This document shows, one piece after another, positions 1 through 6,808 of a DNA stretch of 11,385 bases; position 1 is the first letter of the stretch, and every line of letters starts with the position of its first letter. The stretch is taken from positions 921-12,305 of the forward strand of contig DHWS01000111.1 in assembly GCA_002413305.1 (NCBI GenBank). Reading direction: 5' to 3'. A program made the position numbers and the translations under genes. This DNA is from Actinobacteria bacterium UBA5176. GTDB taxonomy: Bacteria > Actinomycetota > UBA4738. The notes beneath the pieces are model-generated. The model had not been told where the DNA came from. It saw only the letters and a list, made by a program, of their open reading frames with translations, and ran no database searches.

Positions 1-549
1 CCACACGATGTCCACGAAGTGCCAGTAGATCGCGGCGGCCTCGACCGGCTCATGCCTCCGGAGCGAGAGCTGGCCGGTCCGGGACTGCCGGTACACGACC
101 AGCAGGAACACCACCCCACCGATCACGTGCGCCATGTGGAGGCCCGTCATCACGTAGAACAGGCTCGGGAAGATCCCGCCGCGGATCCGGAACGGGAGGG
201 TGGCGTACTCGTAGCCCTGCAGGCCCAGGAAGGCGAGGCCCAGCAGCATGGTGATCAGGATCCGCGTGCCGACGACCTTCGTGTTCCCCCGCCGGGCCGC
301 CCGGACGGCCGTTTGGAGCACGACGCTGCTGGAGACGAGGACGACGGTGGCCGCGATCGGACGCGCCAGGTCGAACAGGGGCACGGTGATCGGAGGCCAG
401 ATCTTCGCCTTCGCCTCGATCGAGAAATATGCCCCGAAGAGGGCGGAGAAGAACATCGCTTCGGAGGCGACGAACAGGACCATCCCGAGGATCGGGCCGC
501 TGGTGCCCCGGACGGCGCGTTCGTCGTACAGGGTCTCCGAGACGCTCAC
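1..549 (-). CDS. ctaE: Cytochrome c oxidase subunit III, operon 1 (3' end outside window)
   Basis: Membrane subunit III of a heme-copper oxidase, which stabilises the subunit I core and the proton uptake path. I translated 183 residues from a GTG at 549 down to the window edge; the final helix and stop lie outside. Family marks are the helix with Ser-Glu (VASEAMFF, Glu30), the GLHMAHV motif (His138, His141) and the ending YWHFVDIVW (residues 176-183), which is diagnostic for COX3. At least four hydrophobic helices are visible. The GTG overlaps the TGA of the subunit I gene by four bases (GTGA), with a GAGGGAGGGG ribosome site just upstream, so the start is well supported and translation is coupled. 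It is the short bacterial form that lacks the first two helices of mitochondrial COX3. A related but clearly different copy lies at 9767-10375. Confidence 0.95.
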   Translation of the reverse strand, partial: MSVSETLYDERAVRGTSGPILGMVLFVASEAMFFSALFGAYFSIEAKAKIWPPITVPLFDLARPIAATVVLVSSSVVLQTAVRAARRGNTKVVGTRILITMLLGLAFLGLQGYEYATLPFRIRGGIFPSLFYVMTGLHMAHVIGGVVFLLVVYRQSRTGQLSLRRHEPVEAAAIYWHFVDIVW

Positions 550-2183
550 GACGACCCCTCCCTCGCGGCCGCGGCCAGACGGAGGTCACGCACCGGTCGC
601 TCGGAGCGAACCGGCGGCAGGTGGTCGAAGTTGTGGACCGGCGGCGGGGAGGTCGTGGCCCACTCGAGGGTGTTGGCACCCCACGGGTCGTCCGGGGCAT
701 CCTTCGGTCGCCGGAATGCGGCCAGCACGTTCCACAGGAAGATGAGCATGGACACCGCGATGAGCCAGGACCCCACCGTGGACAGCTGGTTCAGGAATGT
801 CCAGCCCCGGTCGGGCGCGTAGTAGGCGATGCGCCGCGGCATCCCGCGGACTCCCAGGAGGTGCATCGGAAAGAACGTGAGGTTGAACCCCACGAGCTGG
901 ACCCAGAAATGCCAGATGCCCAGCTTGCGGTTCAGCATCCGCCCGAACATCTTCGGGAACCAGTAGTAGACGCCGGCCACCACCCCGAACATCGTGCCTC
1001 CGAACAGCACGTAGTGGATGTGGGACACCACCCAGTACGTGTCCGTCAGCGCGAAGTCGACCGCCGGCGCGGCGGTCCACACGCCGTCGATGCCCCCGAT
1101 CAGGAACATGGCGATGAAGCCCAGCGCGAACAGCATGGGCGGTTCGAACCGCAGCTTCCCTTTGTAGATCGTGGCCAGCCAGTTGAAGAACAGGACACCG
1201 GTCGGGATGGAGATCATCTCGGTGGTCGCCGAGAAGAAGGGCAGCTCGACCGCTCCGGTGGCGTACATGTGGTGGGCCCACACCGTGAAGGACAGGGCCG
1301 TGATGAGCAGGAAGGCCAGCACCACCCCGCGGTAGCCGAACAGCGGCTTGCCCGAGAACACGGGCAGGATCTCGCTCACGATCCCCCACGCGGCCAGGAT
1401 CAGCATGTAGACCTCGGGATGCCCGAAGAACCAGAACACGTTCTGCCACAGCAGCACGTTGCCGCCGTGGGCCGGGTTGAAGAACACGGTGCCGAGGCGG
1501 TGGTCGGCGAACAGCATCAACAACCCGGAGGTGAAGACCGGGATGGCCAGGACGGCCAGCAGCGAGGTGGCCAGCACCGCCCAGACGAAGATCGGGATGC
1601 GGAGCATGGTCATCCCGGGGGCGCGCATCCGAAGGATCGTGACGATGAAGTTGATGGCACCGAGCAGCGATGACACGCCCACGATGAGCAGTCCCAGCGT
1701 CCAGAGATCCTCGCCGGTCCCTCCCTGAAGGGACACCGGGACGTAGTTCGTCCAGCCGAACGCCGCCGCCCCACCCTTGGTGACGAACCCCGACAGGATC
1801 GTCAGCCCGCCCACCGGGAGCAGCCAGAACGACAGTGCGTTGATCCGGGGGAACGCCATGTCCAGCGCCCCGATCTGGAGCGGCACGAAGAAGTTCCCGA
1901 ACCCGTTCAGCACCGGGAAGATGAACAGGAAGATCATCAGCGTCCCATGGAGCGTGAAGATCTCGTTGTACAGGTGGATGCTGATGAGCTTCGCGCCCGG
2001 CCGGGCCAGTTCGAGCCGCATGATCAGCGCGAACACCCCCCCGATGAAGAAGAACGCGAAGCTGTTGATCAGGTACAGGATCCCGATCCGCTTGTGGTCG
2101 GTGGTGGTCAGCCACTCCAGGAGCCACGACCGGCGGGAAGGACCCGGGGCCACGGCCGCCGGACGGACCTCGGTCACGGCCAC
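546..2183 (-). CDS. ctaD: Cytochrome c oxidase subunit I, operon 1, lacking the K-channel lysine
   Basis: Catalytic subunit (545 residues, about 12 helices) that reduces O2 at heme a3/CuB. Ligands are present by motif: His79 (LHGT) and His390 for the low-spin heme, His388 for heme a3, and His255, His304 and His305 for CuB. Tyr259 in GHPEVY is the cross-linked Tyr, and Glu257 marks an A1-type enzyme. D-channel Asp108 (LDMAFPRIN) and Asn114 are kept, as is the Arg pair in GMPRR (450-451). The oddity is the helix VIII motif: here it reads PTGVLFFNWLAT, with Leu331 where the family has Lys (PTGVKIFNW). K-channel Ser270 and Thr328 are retained. The GTG start has an excellent GGAGGTGATC ribosome site. 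The gene lies 49 bases after the subunit II gene and overlaps subunit III by 4 bases. The retained Tyr and CuB ligands favour an O2 reductase over a NO reductase. The protein ends about 60 residues after the last helix and lacks the additional helices seen in the operon 2 copy. Confidence 0.96.
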   Translation of the reverse strand: MAVTEVRPAAVAPGPSRRSWLLEWLTTTDHKRIGILYLINSFAFFFIGGVFALIMRLELARPGAKLISIHLYNEIFTLHGTLMIFLFIFPVLNGFGNFFVPLQIGALDMAFPRINALSFWLLPVGGLTILSGFVTKGGAAAFGWTNYVPVSLQGGTGEDLWTLGLLIVGVSSLLGAINFIVTILRMRAPGMTMLRIPIFVWAVLATSLLAVLAIPVFTSGLLMLFADHRLGTVFFNPAHGGNVLLWQNVFWFFGHPEVYMLILAAWGIVSEILPVFSGKPLFGYRGVVLAFLLITALSFTVWAHHMYATGAVELPFFSATTEMISIPTGVLFFNWLATIYKGKLRFEPPMLFALGFIAMFLIGGIDGVWTAAPAVDFALTDTYWVVSHIHYVLFGGTMFGVVAGVYYWFPKMFGRMLNRKLGIWHFWVQLVGFNLTFFPMHLLGVRGMPRRIAYYAPDRGWTFLNQLSTVGSWLIAVSMLIFLWNVLAAFRRPKDAPDDPWGANTLEWATTSPPPVHNFDHLPPVRSERPVRDLRLAAAAREGSS

Positions 2184-2187
2184 GCGC

Positions 2188-2197
2188 GATCACCTCC
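2188..2197 (-). promoter_or_regulatory. Strong ribosome binding site of operon 1 subunit I
   Basis: On the minus strand the sequence reads GGAGGTGATC, complementary over its whole length to the usual 3' end of 16S rRNA. The GGAGG core lies 9 bases before the GTG at 2183. This fixes the GTG as the start of subunit I and predicts high translation. An ATG lies immediately upstream at 2199-2197, but it is in another frame and has no site of its own. Confidence 0.8.
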
Positions 2198-2232
2198 ATC
2201 GGGGGCGCGTCGGAATGGACTGGCGTTCGGCA

Positions 2233-3279
2233 TCATGGCGTCACGACGTACACGCCGGACATGGCCGGGCCGTGGACGTCGCACTGGAAGTAGTACCTGC
2301 CTGGCGGCAGCGGGCTGATGGCGAAGTCCTTCGTGGCGACCCCCGGGAACCGCCCGGTCTGGAAGAACTCTTTCGTTCGCTTCGACGAGTCGTAGACCGC
2401 GAAGTTGTGGTCGATGGCGGGGTCCTGGTTCGACACGCTCAGGGCGATCTGCTGGTTCGCGGCCACCGCGATGCAGTTGGTGTTCCACTGGGTGTTCTTC
2501 GCCGTCACGCGGACGTGCGTCCCCAAGGAGGGACACGTGACGTGGAGCGCCGCGTTCCGGGCCCGGCGCACCCATGCCGAGTAGTCGGACGCCGTCACCA
2601 CGTGGACGTAGAAGGTCATCCTCGAGTGGTACAGACCGCAGAACTCGGCGCACTGGCCCTTGTACACTCCGAGCCGCGTCGCGGTGAACGTGAACTGGTT
2701 CGTCCGGCCCGGGATGACGTCCCGCTTGAAGAGGAAGGACGGGACGAAGAACGAATGGATCACGTCCCGGGAGTGCAGGAGGATCTTCACCGGCTCATCG
2801 ACCGGGATCTCCATCTGAGCCGGCTGCGTGAGCGTCTTGCCCGTGGTGAAGAAACCCTCGTTCAGGTAGTAGAAGGTCCACTCCCACTGGAACCCCTCCG
2901 CCCGGATGACCACCTGCGGGTTCGGGTCGATCCTGTCCACGGACGCGAGGGTGGCTTCGCCGAACCCGTAGTCGACGCCCACGATGACGGTCGGGATCAG
3001 GAAGAAGATCACCAGGGCCCGCTTCGTGCCGAACGACTGCGGGGGCTCCTCGTCGGTGTGCCGCCGGTAGCGCCACAGCATCCAGAGCAGGAAGCCCTCG
3101 ACGATCACCACCACCGGGGCGGCGAGCAGGAAGATCGTCCGGTACAGCGAATGGACGTCCCCGCCCTGCTGGGTGGCGGGCACGGCCGCGCAGCCCGACA
3201 GCAGGATCAGGAACGGCGCCGTCAGGAGCAGGCGACGGCGGGCCCATCCCGCCATGCGAGGTCGACGGGCTGCTCGCAT
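2233..3279 (-). CDS. ctaC: Cytochrome c oxidase subunit II with CuA domain and fused C-terminal type 1 copper cupredoxin domain
   Basis: Electron-entry subunit (348 residues). It has a lipoprotein-type signal (LLSGC, Cys30), then two helices (about 46-70 and 86-104). The CuA domain carries His175 (DVIHSFF) and CAEFC-GLY-H-SR-M: Cys210, Glu212, Cys214, His218 and Met221, a complete CuA set. Trp134 in QWEWTF fits the electron-entry Trp. From about residue 254 a second cupredoxin fold follows, with His291 (DHNF), Cys333, His336 and Met340 (C-x2-H-x3-M), a full type 1 copper set. No CxxCH is present, so a blue-copper domain occupies the place where caa3 enzymes carry cytochrome c. Two additional Cys (249, 269) could form a disulfide. 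By eye, the K-channel entrance Glu seven residues before the Pro of helix 2 is Leu89. The start is 4 bases after the lipoprotein gene. Met9 (at 3255) is an alternative start giving a more usual signal length; neither has a clear ribosome site, suggesting coupling. Confidence 0.94.
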   Translation of the reverse strand: MRAARRPRMAGWARRRLLLTAPFLILLSGCAAVPATQQGGDVHSLYRTIFLLAAPVVVIVEGFLLWMLWRYRRHTDEEPPQSFGTKRALVIFFLIPTVIVGVDYGFGEATLASVDRIDPNPQVVIRAEGFQWEWTFYYLNEGFFTTGKTLTQPAQMEIPVDEPVKILLHSRDVIHSFFVPSFLFKRDVIPGRTNQFTFTATRLGVYKGQCAEFCGLYHSRMTFYVHVVTASDYSAWVRRARNAALHVTCPSLGTHVRVTAKNTQWNTNCIAVAANQQIALSVSNQDPAIDHNFAVYDSSKRTKEFFQTGRFPGVATKDFAISPLPPGRYYFQCDVHGPAMSGVYVVTP

Positions 3280-3283
3280 GCGG

Positions 3284-3802
3284 TTACGACGTCACGCTGA
3301 ACGTGTAGACCATGCCGATCGAGGCATGCGGCGGGCCCGTCTCCTCGTCGCCCCCGTTGGCGGTTCCCTGTTGCCAGCAGGCGAAGAAGTAGTGACCGGG
3401 GGGCAGGTTGAACACCCCGACGATGGTCGCGCCCGTGAAGACGTCGTCGACCTCGCCGAAGTGGAGGTACTGGCTCTCACAGTCGCCTCCGCCGACACAG
3501 CCCTTGACCTTGGCCGAGGTGACCACGTCGGTGGCGCTCTTCCCCGACGGGAGCTGGGCCAGGATCATCTCGTGCGTGATGGGGAACGTCTCGTGATTGG
3601 AGAAGCTCACCGTGAAGCTTCCGGACTTGATGGTCGAAGGCACGCCGTGGTAACGGAAGTTCTGGGCGAAGACGTCGTAGTTCGTACCGAGCCCCCCTCC
3701 GCGACCCTTCGCACAACCGGCGCTCACCGTGCCGAGTATCAGCACCAGGGCAACGCTGAGCGAGCGGCGGGATCCGATCCAACCCAACGACCTCGAGTTC
3801 AT
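3284..3802 (-). CDS. Cupredoxin-like lipoprotein (sulfocyanin/plastocyanin-like), first gene of oxidase operon 1
   Basis: A 172-residue protein with a lipoprotein signal: basic start, hydrophobic stretch 15-28 and lipobox VSAGC (Cys30), so it is probably anchored outside the membrane. The beta-rich remainder ends like a cupredoxin. Candidate type 1 copper ligands are His77 (ITHEM), Cys142 (HYFFAC), His159 and Met164 (PPHASIGM). The Cys-to-His loop is 16 residues instead of the usual 2-4, a Gly/Asp/Glu-rich insertion, while the HAxxGM ending resembles sulfocyanin and rusticyanin. Cys102 and Cys108 may form a disulfide. I chose the ATG at 3802 because it gives a complete signal peptide, follows an AAAGGGGAT ribosome site and lies about 28 bases after the predicted transcription start; the frame is open further upstream but would run through the promoter. 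Likely roles are electron donor to subunit II or periplasmic copper handling. Copper binding itself is inferred. Confidence 0.82.
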   Translation of the reverse strand: MNSRSLGWIGSRRSLSVALVLILGTVSAGCAKGRGGGLGTNYDVFAQNFRYHGVPSTIKSGSFTVSFSNHETFPITHEMILAQLPSGKSATDVVTSAKVKGCVGGGDCESQYLHFGEVDDVFTGATIVGVFNLPPGHYFFACWQQGTANGGDEETGPPHASIGMVYTFSVTS

Positions 3803-3836
3803 CCCATCCCCTTTCCGACGAAGCTGGGCCGGGCGG

Positions 3837-3865
3837 AACATAGGACGGAACGGCTTCGCTTTCAA
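3837..3865 (-). promoter_or_regulatory. Promoter of oxidase operon 1
   Basis: On the minus strand, -35 TTGAAA (3865-3860) and -10 TATGTT (3842-3837) are separated by exactly 17 bases, a good match to housekeeping sigma consensus in otherwise GC-rich DNA. Transcription would start near 3830, leaving a leader of about 28 bases with the AAAGGGG ribosome site before the ATG at 3802. Nothing between 3284 and 2183 looks like a second promoter, so lipoprotein, subunits II, I and III are probably one transcript. Confidence 0.6.
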
Positions 3866-3867
3866 GG

Positions 3868-3887
3868 ACATGACAACGTCGTCATGT
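3868..3887. promoter_or_regulatory. 20-base palindromic operator candidate
   Basis: The sequence ACATGACAACGTCGTCATGT is an inverted repeat in which 9 of 10 base pairs match (the exception is A3875/C3880). The outer arms ACATGAC/GTCATGT are perfect over 7 bases with a 6-base centre. It ends two bases upstream of the -35 box of the operon 1 promoter, a position suited to an activator. The half-site spacing (ATGAC-N6-GTCAT) resembles the CRP/FNR layout (TGTGA-N6-TCACA), but no such regulator is encoded here. The adjacent OmpR-type regulator would more typically use direct repeats. Confidence 0.5.
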
Positions 3888-4041
3888 GCCGGGCTCCGGC
3901 CGCGCCTCGCCTGACCAGCCCGGTTGTGGGCATCGGGCTCCCGTTGATGACAGAACTGTAATGAAAGCGCCGTCGGCCGGGCGTCTCCGGGCCTTGTTCG
4001 GACGACCGGGTCGCCGCTAAGCTTCGGCCGGGAGGGCTCCG

Positions 4042-4749
4042 ATGCGGTCGTTCGGCCAGGGGATGGCAGCGCACAGAGGTGCTTCCGCCTGGCGGATCCT
4101 GCTCGTCGACGACGAACCACGCATCCTGAACTTCGTCTCGCGGGGTCTGCGCGCCGAGGGGTTCGTGGTCGAGGTCGCGCACGACGGGAACGAAGGGTTG
4201 GAGCGAGCGCTGCACGAGCGCTACGACCTGGTCATCCTGGATCTGCTGATGCCGGGACTGGACGGCGTGTCGGTCCTGCGCGGCATCCTGTCCCGCAAGC
4301 CGCAGCAATCCGTGATGGTGCTCTCGACACTCTCCGACACCCGCTCGAAGGTCGACTGCCTCGAGCTGGGCGCCGAAGACTACCTGGGCAAGCCGTTCTC
4401 CTTCAACGAGCTCCTGGCCCGGGTGCATGCCAGGCTCCGGTCGGCGGACCGCGCGCGGCCTTCGCGGCTCAGCGCCGGGCGGGTCTCTCTCGACGTCATC
4501 CGGCGGGAGGCCGACATCGGCGGCGGTCCGGTCCCGCTCGCGGAGCGTGAGTTCCTGGTCCTTCAGGAACTCCTGCGGAACGCCGGCCGAACCGTCAGCA
4601 AGGAACACCTGCTGTCCGCCGTGTGGGGCTACACGTTCGACCCGGTGTCGAATGTGGTCGACGTGTGCGTGCGGAGGATCCGGGCGAAGCTCGGCGCCGA
4701 CGTCGTGGCCACGATCCGGGGAGAGGGGTATCGCGTTGGCGACCATTGA
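4042..4749 (+). CDS. OmpR/PhoB-family response regulator
   Basis: A 235-residue two-domain transcription regulator. The receiver domain (about 17-132) has the acidic pair Asp23-Asp24 (LVDDEP), phosphoacceptor Asp67 (VILDLLMP), Thr96 and Lys117 (LGKPF), so it should be phosphorylatable. The C-terminal winged helix (about 143-233) shows the family signature: LAEREFLVL, GRTVSKEHLLSAVWG, VDVCVRRIRAKLG and TIRGEGYRV. The ATG at 4042 follows GGGAGGG; an in-frame ATG at 4063 would remove seven residues and also fits. The gene overlaps the kinase start by 14 bases, so the pair is co-translated. Its location, divergent from oxidase operon 1 and upstream of an oxidase assembly gene, suggests that it controls oxidase expression in response to redox state, oxygen or copper. 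The signal cannot be read from the sequence. Confidence 0.95.
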   Translation: MRSFGQGMAAHRGASAWRILLVDDEPRILNFVSRGLRAEGFVVEVAHDGNEGLERALHERYDLVILDLLMPGLDGVSVLRGILSRKPQQSVMVLSTLSDTRSKVDCLELGAEDYLGKPFSFNELLARVHARLRSADRARPSRLSAGRVSLDVIRREADIGGGPVPLAEREFLVLQELLRNAGRTVSKEHLLSAVWGYTFDPVSNVVDVCVRRIRAKLGADVVATIRGEGYRVGDH

Positions 4750-5896
4750 CCGGGAGTGGCCGCTGCGACGGCACTGGCCCGACATCGCGTGGGCCCTCTT
4801 CGCGGTGCTGAACCTGGCTGGGATGATCGTCTTCGCGACCTGGGAGACGGTCCCCTTCCACTTCATCTGGGTGAGCCTGACGATCCTGTACGGGTTCCGG
4901 GTGTGGAGTAACGGGCGCACCGCCGCCGCTCTGGCCTTCGTCATCGTGGCGACCGGCGTCGTCCTCACCATCGACTTCGTGCGCGGCCAGCAGCAGCCCG
5001 ACGAGCTGACCGAGGTCCCGCTCATGGCGGCCATGTTCCTGGCCATGGTGTGGCACGCCCGGCGCCGTCTCGCCGTGATCGACGAGCTCGAGAAGGTGTC
5101 CGAGGCGAACCTGCAGCTGCTCGACCGGGAGCGCCGGTTCGTGCAGGACGCGTCGCATGAGCTCCGGACGCCCATCACGGTGGCTCTCGGCCAGGTCGAG
5201 CTGATCTTCCGGACGACGGAGGACCCGCAGCTTCGAGAGGACGCGGGGATCGCGGTCGAGGAGCTGATGCGGCTCCGGCGGTTGTCGGACCGGCTCCTGC
5301 TGCTCGCCTCCTTCGAGGAGGCGCCGGCAACCACGTTTCCCACGGAGATCGACGGACTCGCCACCGACGTGATCCGCCGGTGGTCCGCGACGTCGCGCAA
5401 CTGGACGCGCGGACCGCTGGCCCGCGGGACCGTGCGCGTTGATCCCGAACGCGTCGGACTGGCCCTCGACGCCCTGGTGGACAACGCCGTGAAGCACACC
5501 CGGCCGGGCGACCGCATCGAGTTGTCGACGTGGCGAAGCGGGGGCATCGCCGGGATCCGGGTCGTGGACGAGGGCTCCGGGATCGATCCCCAGCAGCTTG
5601 AAGGGATCTTCGATCGGTTCGCCCGTTCCGACGCCGGCCGGGCGCGCGGGAGCGGGGGGGTCGGCCTCGGGCTGGCCATCGTCCGGGCGGTGGCCGAGGC
5701 ACACGGGGGGACGGTCAGGGCCACCAGCCGGCTCGGCCGCGGGAGCACCTTCGAGCTGATCCTGCCTCTGGCCGACGGCGGCCCATCGCTCCCGGGATCA
5801 GCCTCCCCGCCAGGCTCAGCCCCGGCGGACCACGAGGATCATCGGGCGACCCACGATCCGGCCAGGAGTGCCGAACCGGTCCAACCAGGTTCGTGA
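4736..5896 (+). CDS. Membrane sensor histidine kinase (HisKA/HATPase)
   Basis: A 386-residue kinase. The N-terminal quarter has about four closely spaced hydrophobic segments (near 16-36, 39-57, 62-82 and 94-107) with hardly any extracytoplasmic loop, so the signal is probably sensed in or at the membrane. A short linker leads to the H-box FVQDASHELRTPIT with His141, then the N-box DALVDNAVKH (Asn250), G1 DEGSGI, F-box IFDRFARSD and G2 GVGLGLAIVR; the catalytic core is complete. The start is the TTG at 4736, with GGAGAGGGG upstream; no ATG or GTG is in frame near there. It overlaps the regulator's stop by 14 bases, and its own TGA overlaps the next gene's GTG (GTGA). The last 40 residues are a Pro/Ala-rich tail with His366, His369 and His373 among acidic residues, unusual for this family. 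Confidence 0.93.
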   Translation: MATIDREWPLRRHWPDIAWALFAVLNLAGMIVFATWETVPFHFIWVSLTILYGFRVWSNGRTAAALAFVIVATGVVLTIDFVRGQQQPDELTEVPLMAAMFLAMVWHARRRLAVIDELEKVSEANLQLLDRERRFVQDASHELRTPITVALGQVELIFRTTEDPQLREDAGIAVEELMRLRRLSDRLLLLASFEEAPATTFPTEIDGLATDVIRRWSATSRNWTRGPLARGTVRVDPERVGLALDALVDNAVKHTRPGDRIELSTWRSGGIAGIRVVDEGSGIDPQQLEGIFDRFARSDAGRARGSGGVGLGLAIVRAVAEAHGGTVRATSRLGRGSTFELILPLADGGPSLPGSASPPGSAPADHEDHRATHDPARSAEPVQPGS

Positions 5897-6750
5897 CGAT
5901 GTTCCTCGGGTCGCTTCGATCCCCGTCGACCATCCTCGGCTCGTGGACCTTCGATCCGGTCACGGCCGCGCTGCTGGTCGGCTCGCTCGTCTGGTACGTG
6001 TGGGCGGCGGGCCGCTTCCGGCTGCGGACGGGCACGCCGTACCGGGGGACGAAACCGTTCGTGCTCGGCCTGGGTACGGTGACGCTGGCGCTGGTCTCAC
6101 CCGTCCACCGGTATTCAGGGCTGCTGCTCTCCGTCCACATGGGCCAGCACATCCTCCTGACGCTGGTGGCGGCACCGCTTCTGCTGCTCGGCGCGCCGGT
6201 GACGCTGGCCCTGCGAACCCACACCTCTGCCGAGGCCCGTCGGTGGTTCCTTCGGGTGCTGCACAGCAGGGTGGTCAGGGTCCTGACCAAGCCCGTGGTG
6301 TCCTGGGGGATCTTCGCCGCCGTCCTATGGGGAACGCATTTCACGCAGGTCTACGAGCTCTCGCTGGAACACGAGTGGATCCACTCGCTCGAGCACGCCG
6401 CCTACCTGGGGAGCGCGCTCCTCTTCTGGTCTCCCGTCATCGCCCGGGATCCGTCGCCCGTCCGCATCTCCCACCCGGCCCGGATCCTGTACCTGTTCCT
6501 GGCGATGCCACAGATGACGTTCCTGGGACTCGCCATCTACGGGTCGGACCAGGTGCTGTACCGGTCGTACCTGAGTGGGGCCGCAGCACTGGGGATCTCG
6601 GCGATCGGCGACCAGCATCTGGCCGGCGCACTCATGTGGGCCACCGGCATGTTCCTCATCGTGCCGGCGCTCGGGTTCGTCCTGATGGACTGGCTGGACC
6701 GGGAGGAACGGGAGGCCAAGCGGCAGGAGGCCCGGGCGGGCTCCGCGTAG
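5893..6750 (+). CDS. ctaG: CtaG-type cytochrome c oxidase assembly protein, copy 1
   Basis: A 285-residue polytopic membrane protein of the caa3-type CtaG family, with about seven helices. This family is needed for assembly of the CuB centre in Bacillus and actinobacterial oxidases; it differs from the mitochondrial Cox11-type proteins that share the name. The family motif SVHMGQHILL (His82, His86) is followed by LLLLGAPVTLAL, and near the C-terminus by DQHLAGALMW; His and Met along helices are the likely copper ligands. The start GTG at 5893 overlaps the kinase stop by 4 bases, so it is translationally coupled to the two-component system; ATG at 5899 is a near alternative. The last ~20 residues are a charged cytoplasmic tail. 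It probably serves oxidase operon 1, which has no CtaG gene in the visible part. A second copy is at 8512-9393. Confidence 0.92.
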   Translation: MTMFLGSLRSPSTILGSWTFDPVTAALLVGSLVWYVWAAGRFRLRTGTPYRGTKPFVLGLGTVTLALVSPVHRYSGLLLSVHMGQHILLTLVAAPLLLLGAPVTLALRTHTSAEARRWFLRVLHSRVVRVLTKPVVSWGIFAAVLWGTHFTQVYELSLEHEWIHSLEHAAYLGSALLFWSPVIARDPSPVRISHPARILYLFLAMPQMTFLGLAIYGSDQVLYRSYLSGAAALGISAIGDQHLAGALMWATGMFLIVPALGFVLMDWLDREEREAKRQEARAGSA

Positions 6751-6808
6751 CGGTGAACCGCTCTCGAGCGGCGATGTCACTGCTGGGTGCTACGGTTCGG
6801 ACCTGAGA

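Larger units (their letters stand above)
3803..4041. other. Divergent intergenic region between oxidase operon 1 and the two-component operon
   Basis: This 239-base gap is the only sizeable non-coding stretch in the window. Its left half holds the operon 1 promoter and the palindrome described separately. For the plus-strand genes I see only a weak possible -10 (TGTAAT, 3957-3962) without a convincing -35, and a GGGAGGG ribosome site just before the ATG at 4042. Base composition is locally less GC-rich around 3940-3970, which fits a promoter zone. No RNA gene or terminator was recognised. Confidence 0.6.

Noticed and set aside
429..1673. Long plus-strand open frame opposite subunit I of operon 1
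   Set aside because: The product is Arg/His/Gln/Glu-rich without any fold-like pattern, and the minus strand encodes a clear subunit I.
546..2183. Subunit I of operon 1 as a NO reductase of the heme-copper family
   Set aside because: The cross-linking Tyr259 and Glu257 of GHPEVY, all CuB His and the D-channel Asp are kept, as in O2 reductases; only the K-channel is changed.
3957..3962. TGTAAT as the -10 box for the response regulator gene
   Set aside because: No acceptable -35 lies 16-18 bases upstream; mentioned only as a weak possibility in the intergenic entry.
3945..3967. Direct repeat TGATGACAG / TAATGAAAG as a response-regulator site
   Set aside because: Only 7 of 9 positions match and the 14-base spacing differs from the 10-11 bases common for OmpR-type sites; too weak to annotate.
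3862..5748. Long minus-strand open frame (about 628 codons) opposite the regulator and kinase genes
   Set aside because: Its translation is Arg/Ser/Pro-rich low-complexity sequence with no domain, and the plus strand here encodes two proteins with complete motifs. It is a shadow caused by high GC.
6758..6771. CCGCT-CTCG-AGCGG stem after ctaG copy 1 as a terminator
   Set aside because: The stem is only 5 base pairs and no T run follows, so termination is not supported.
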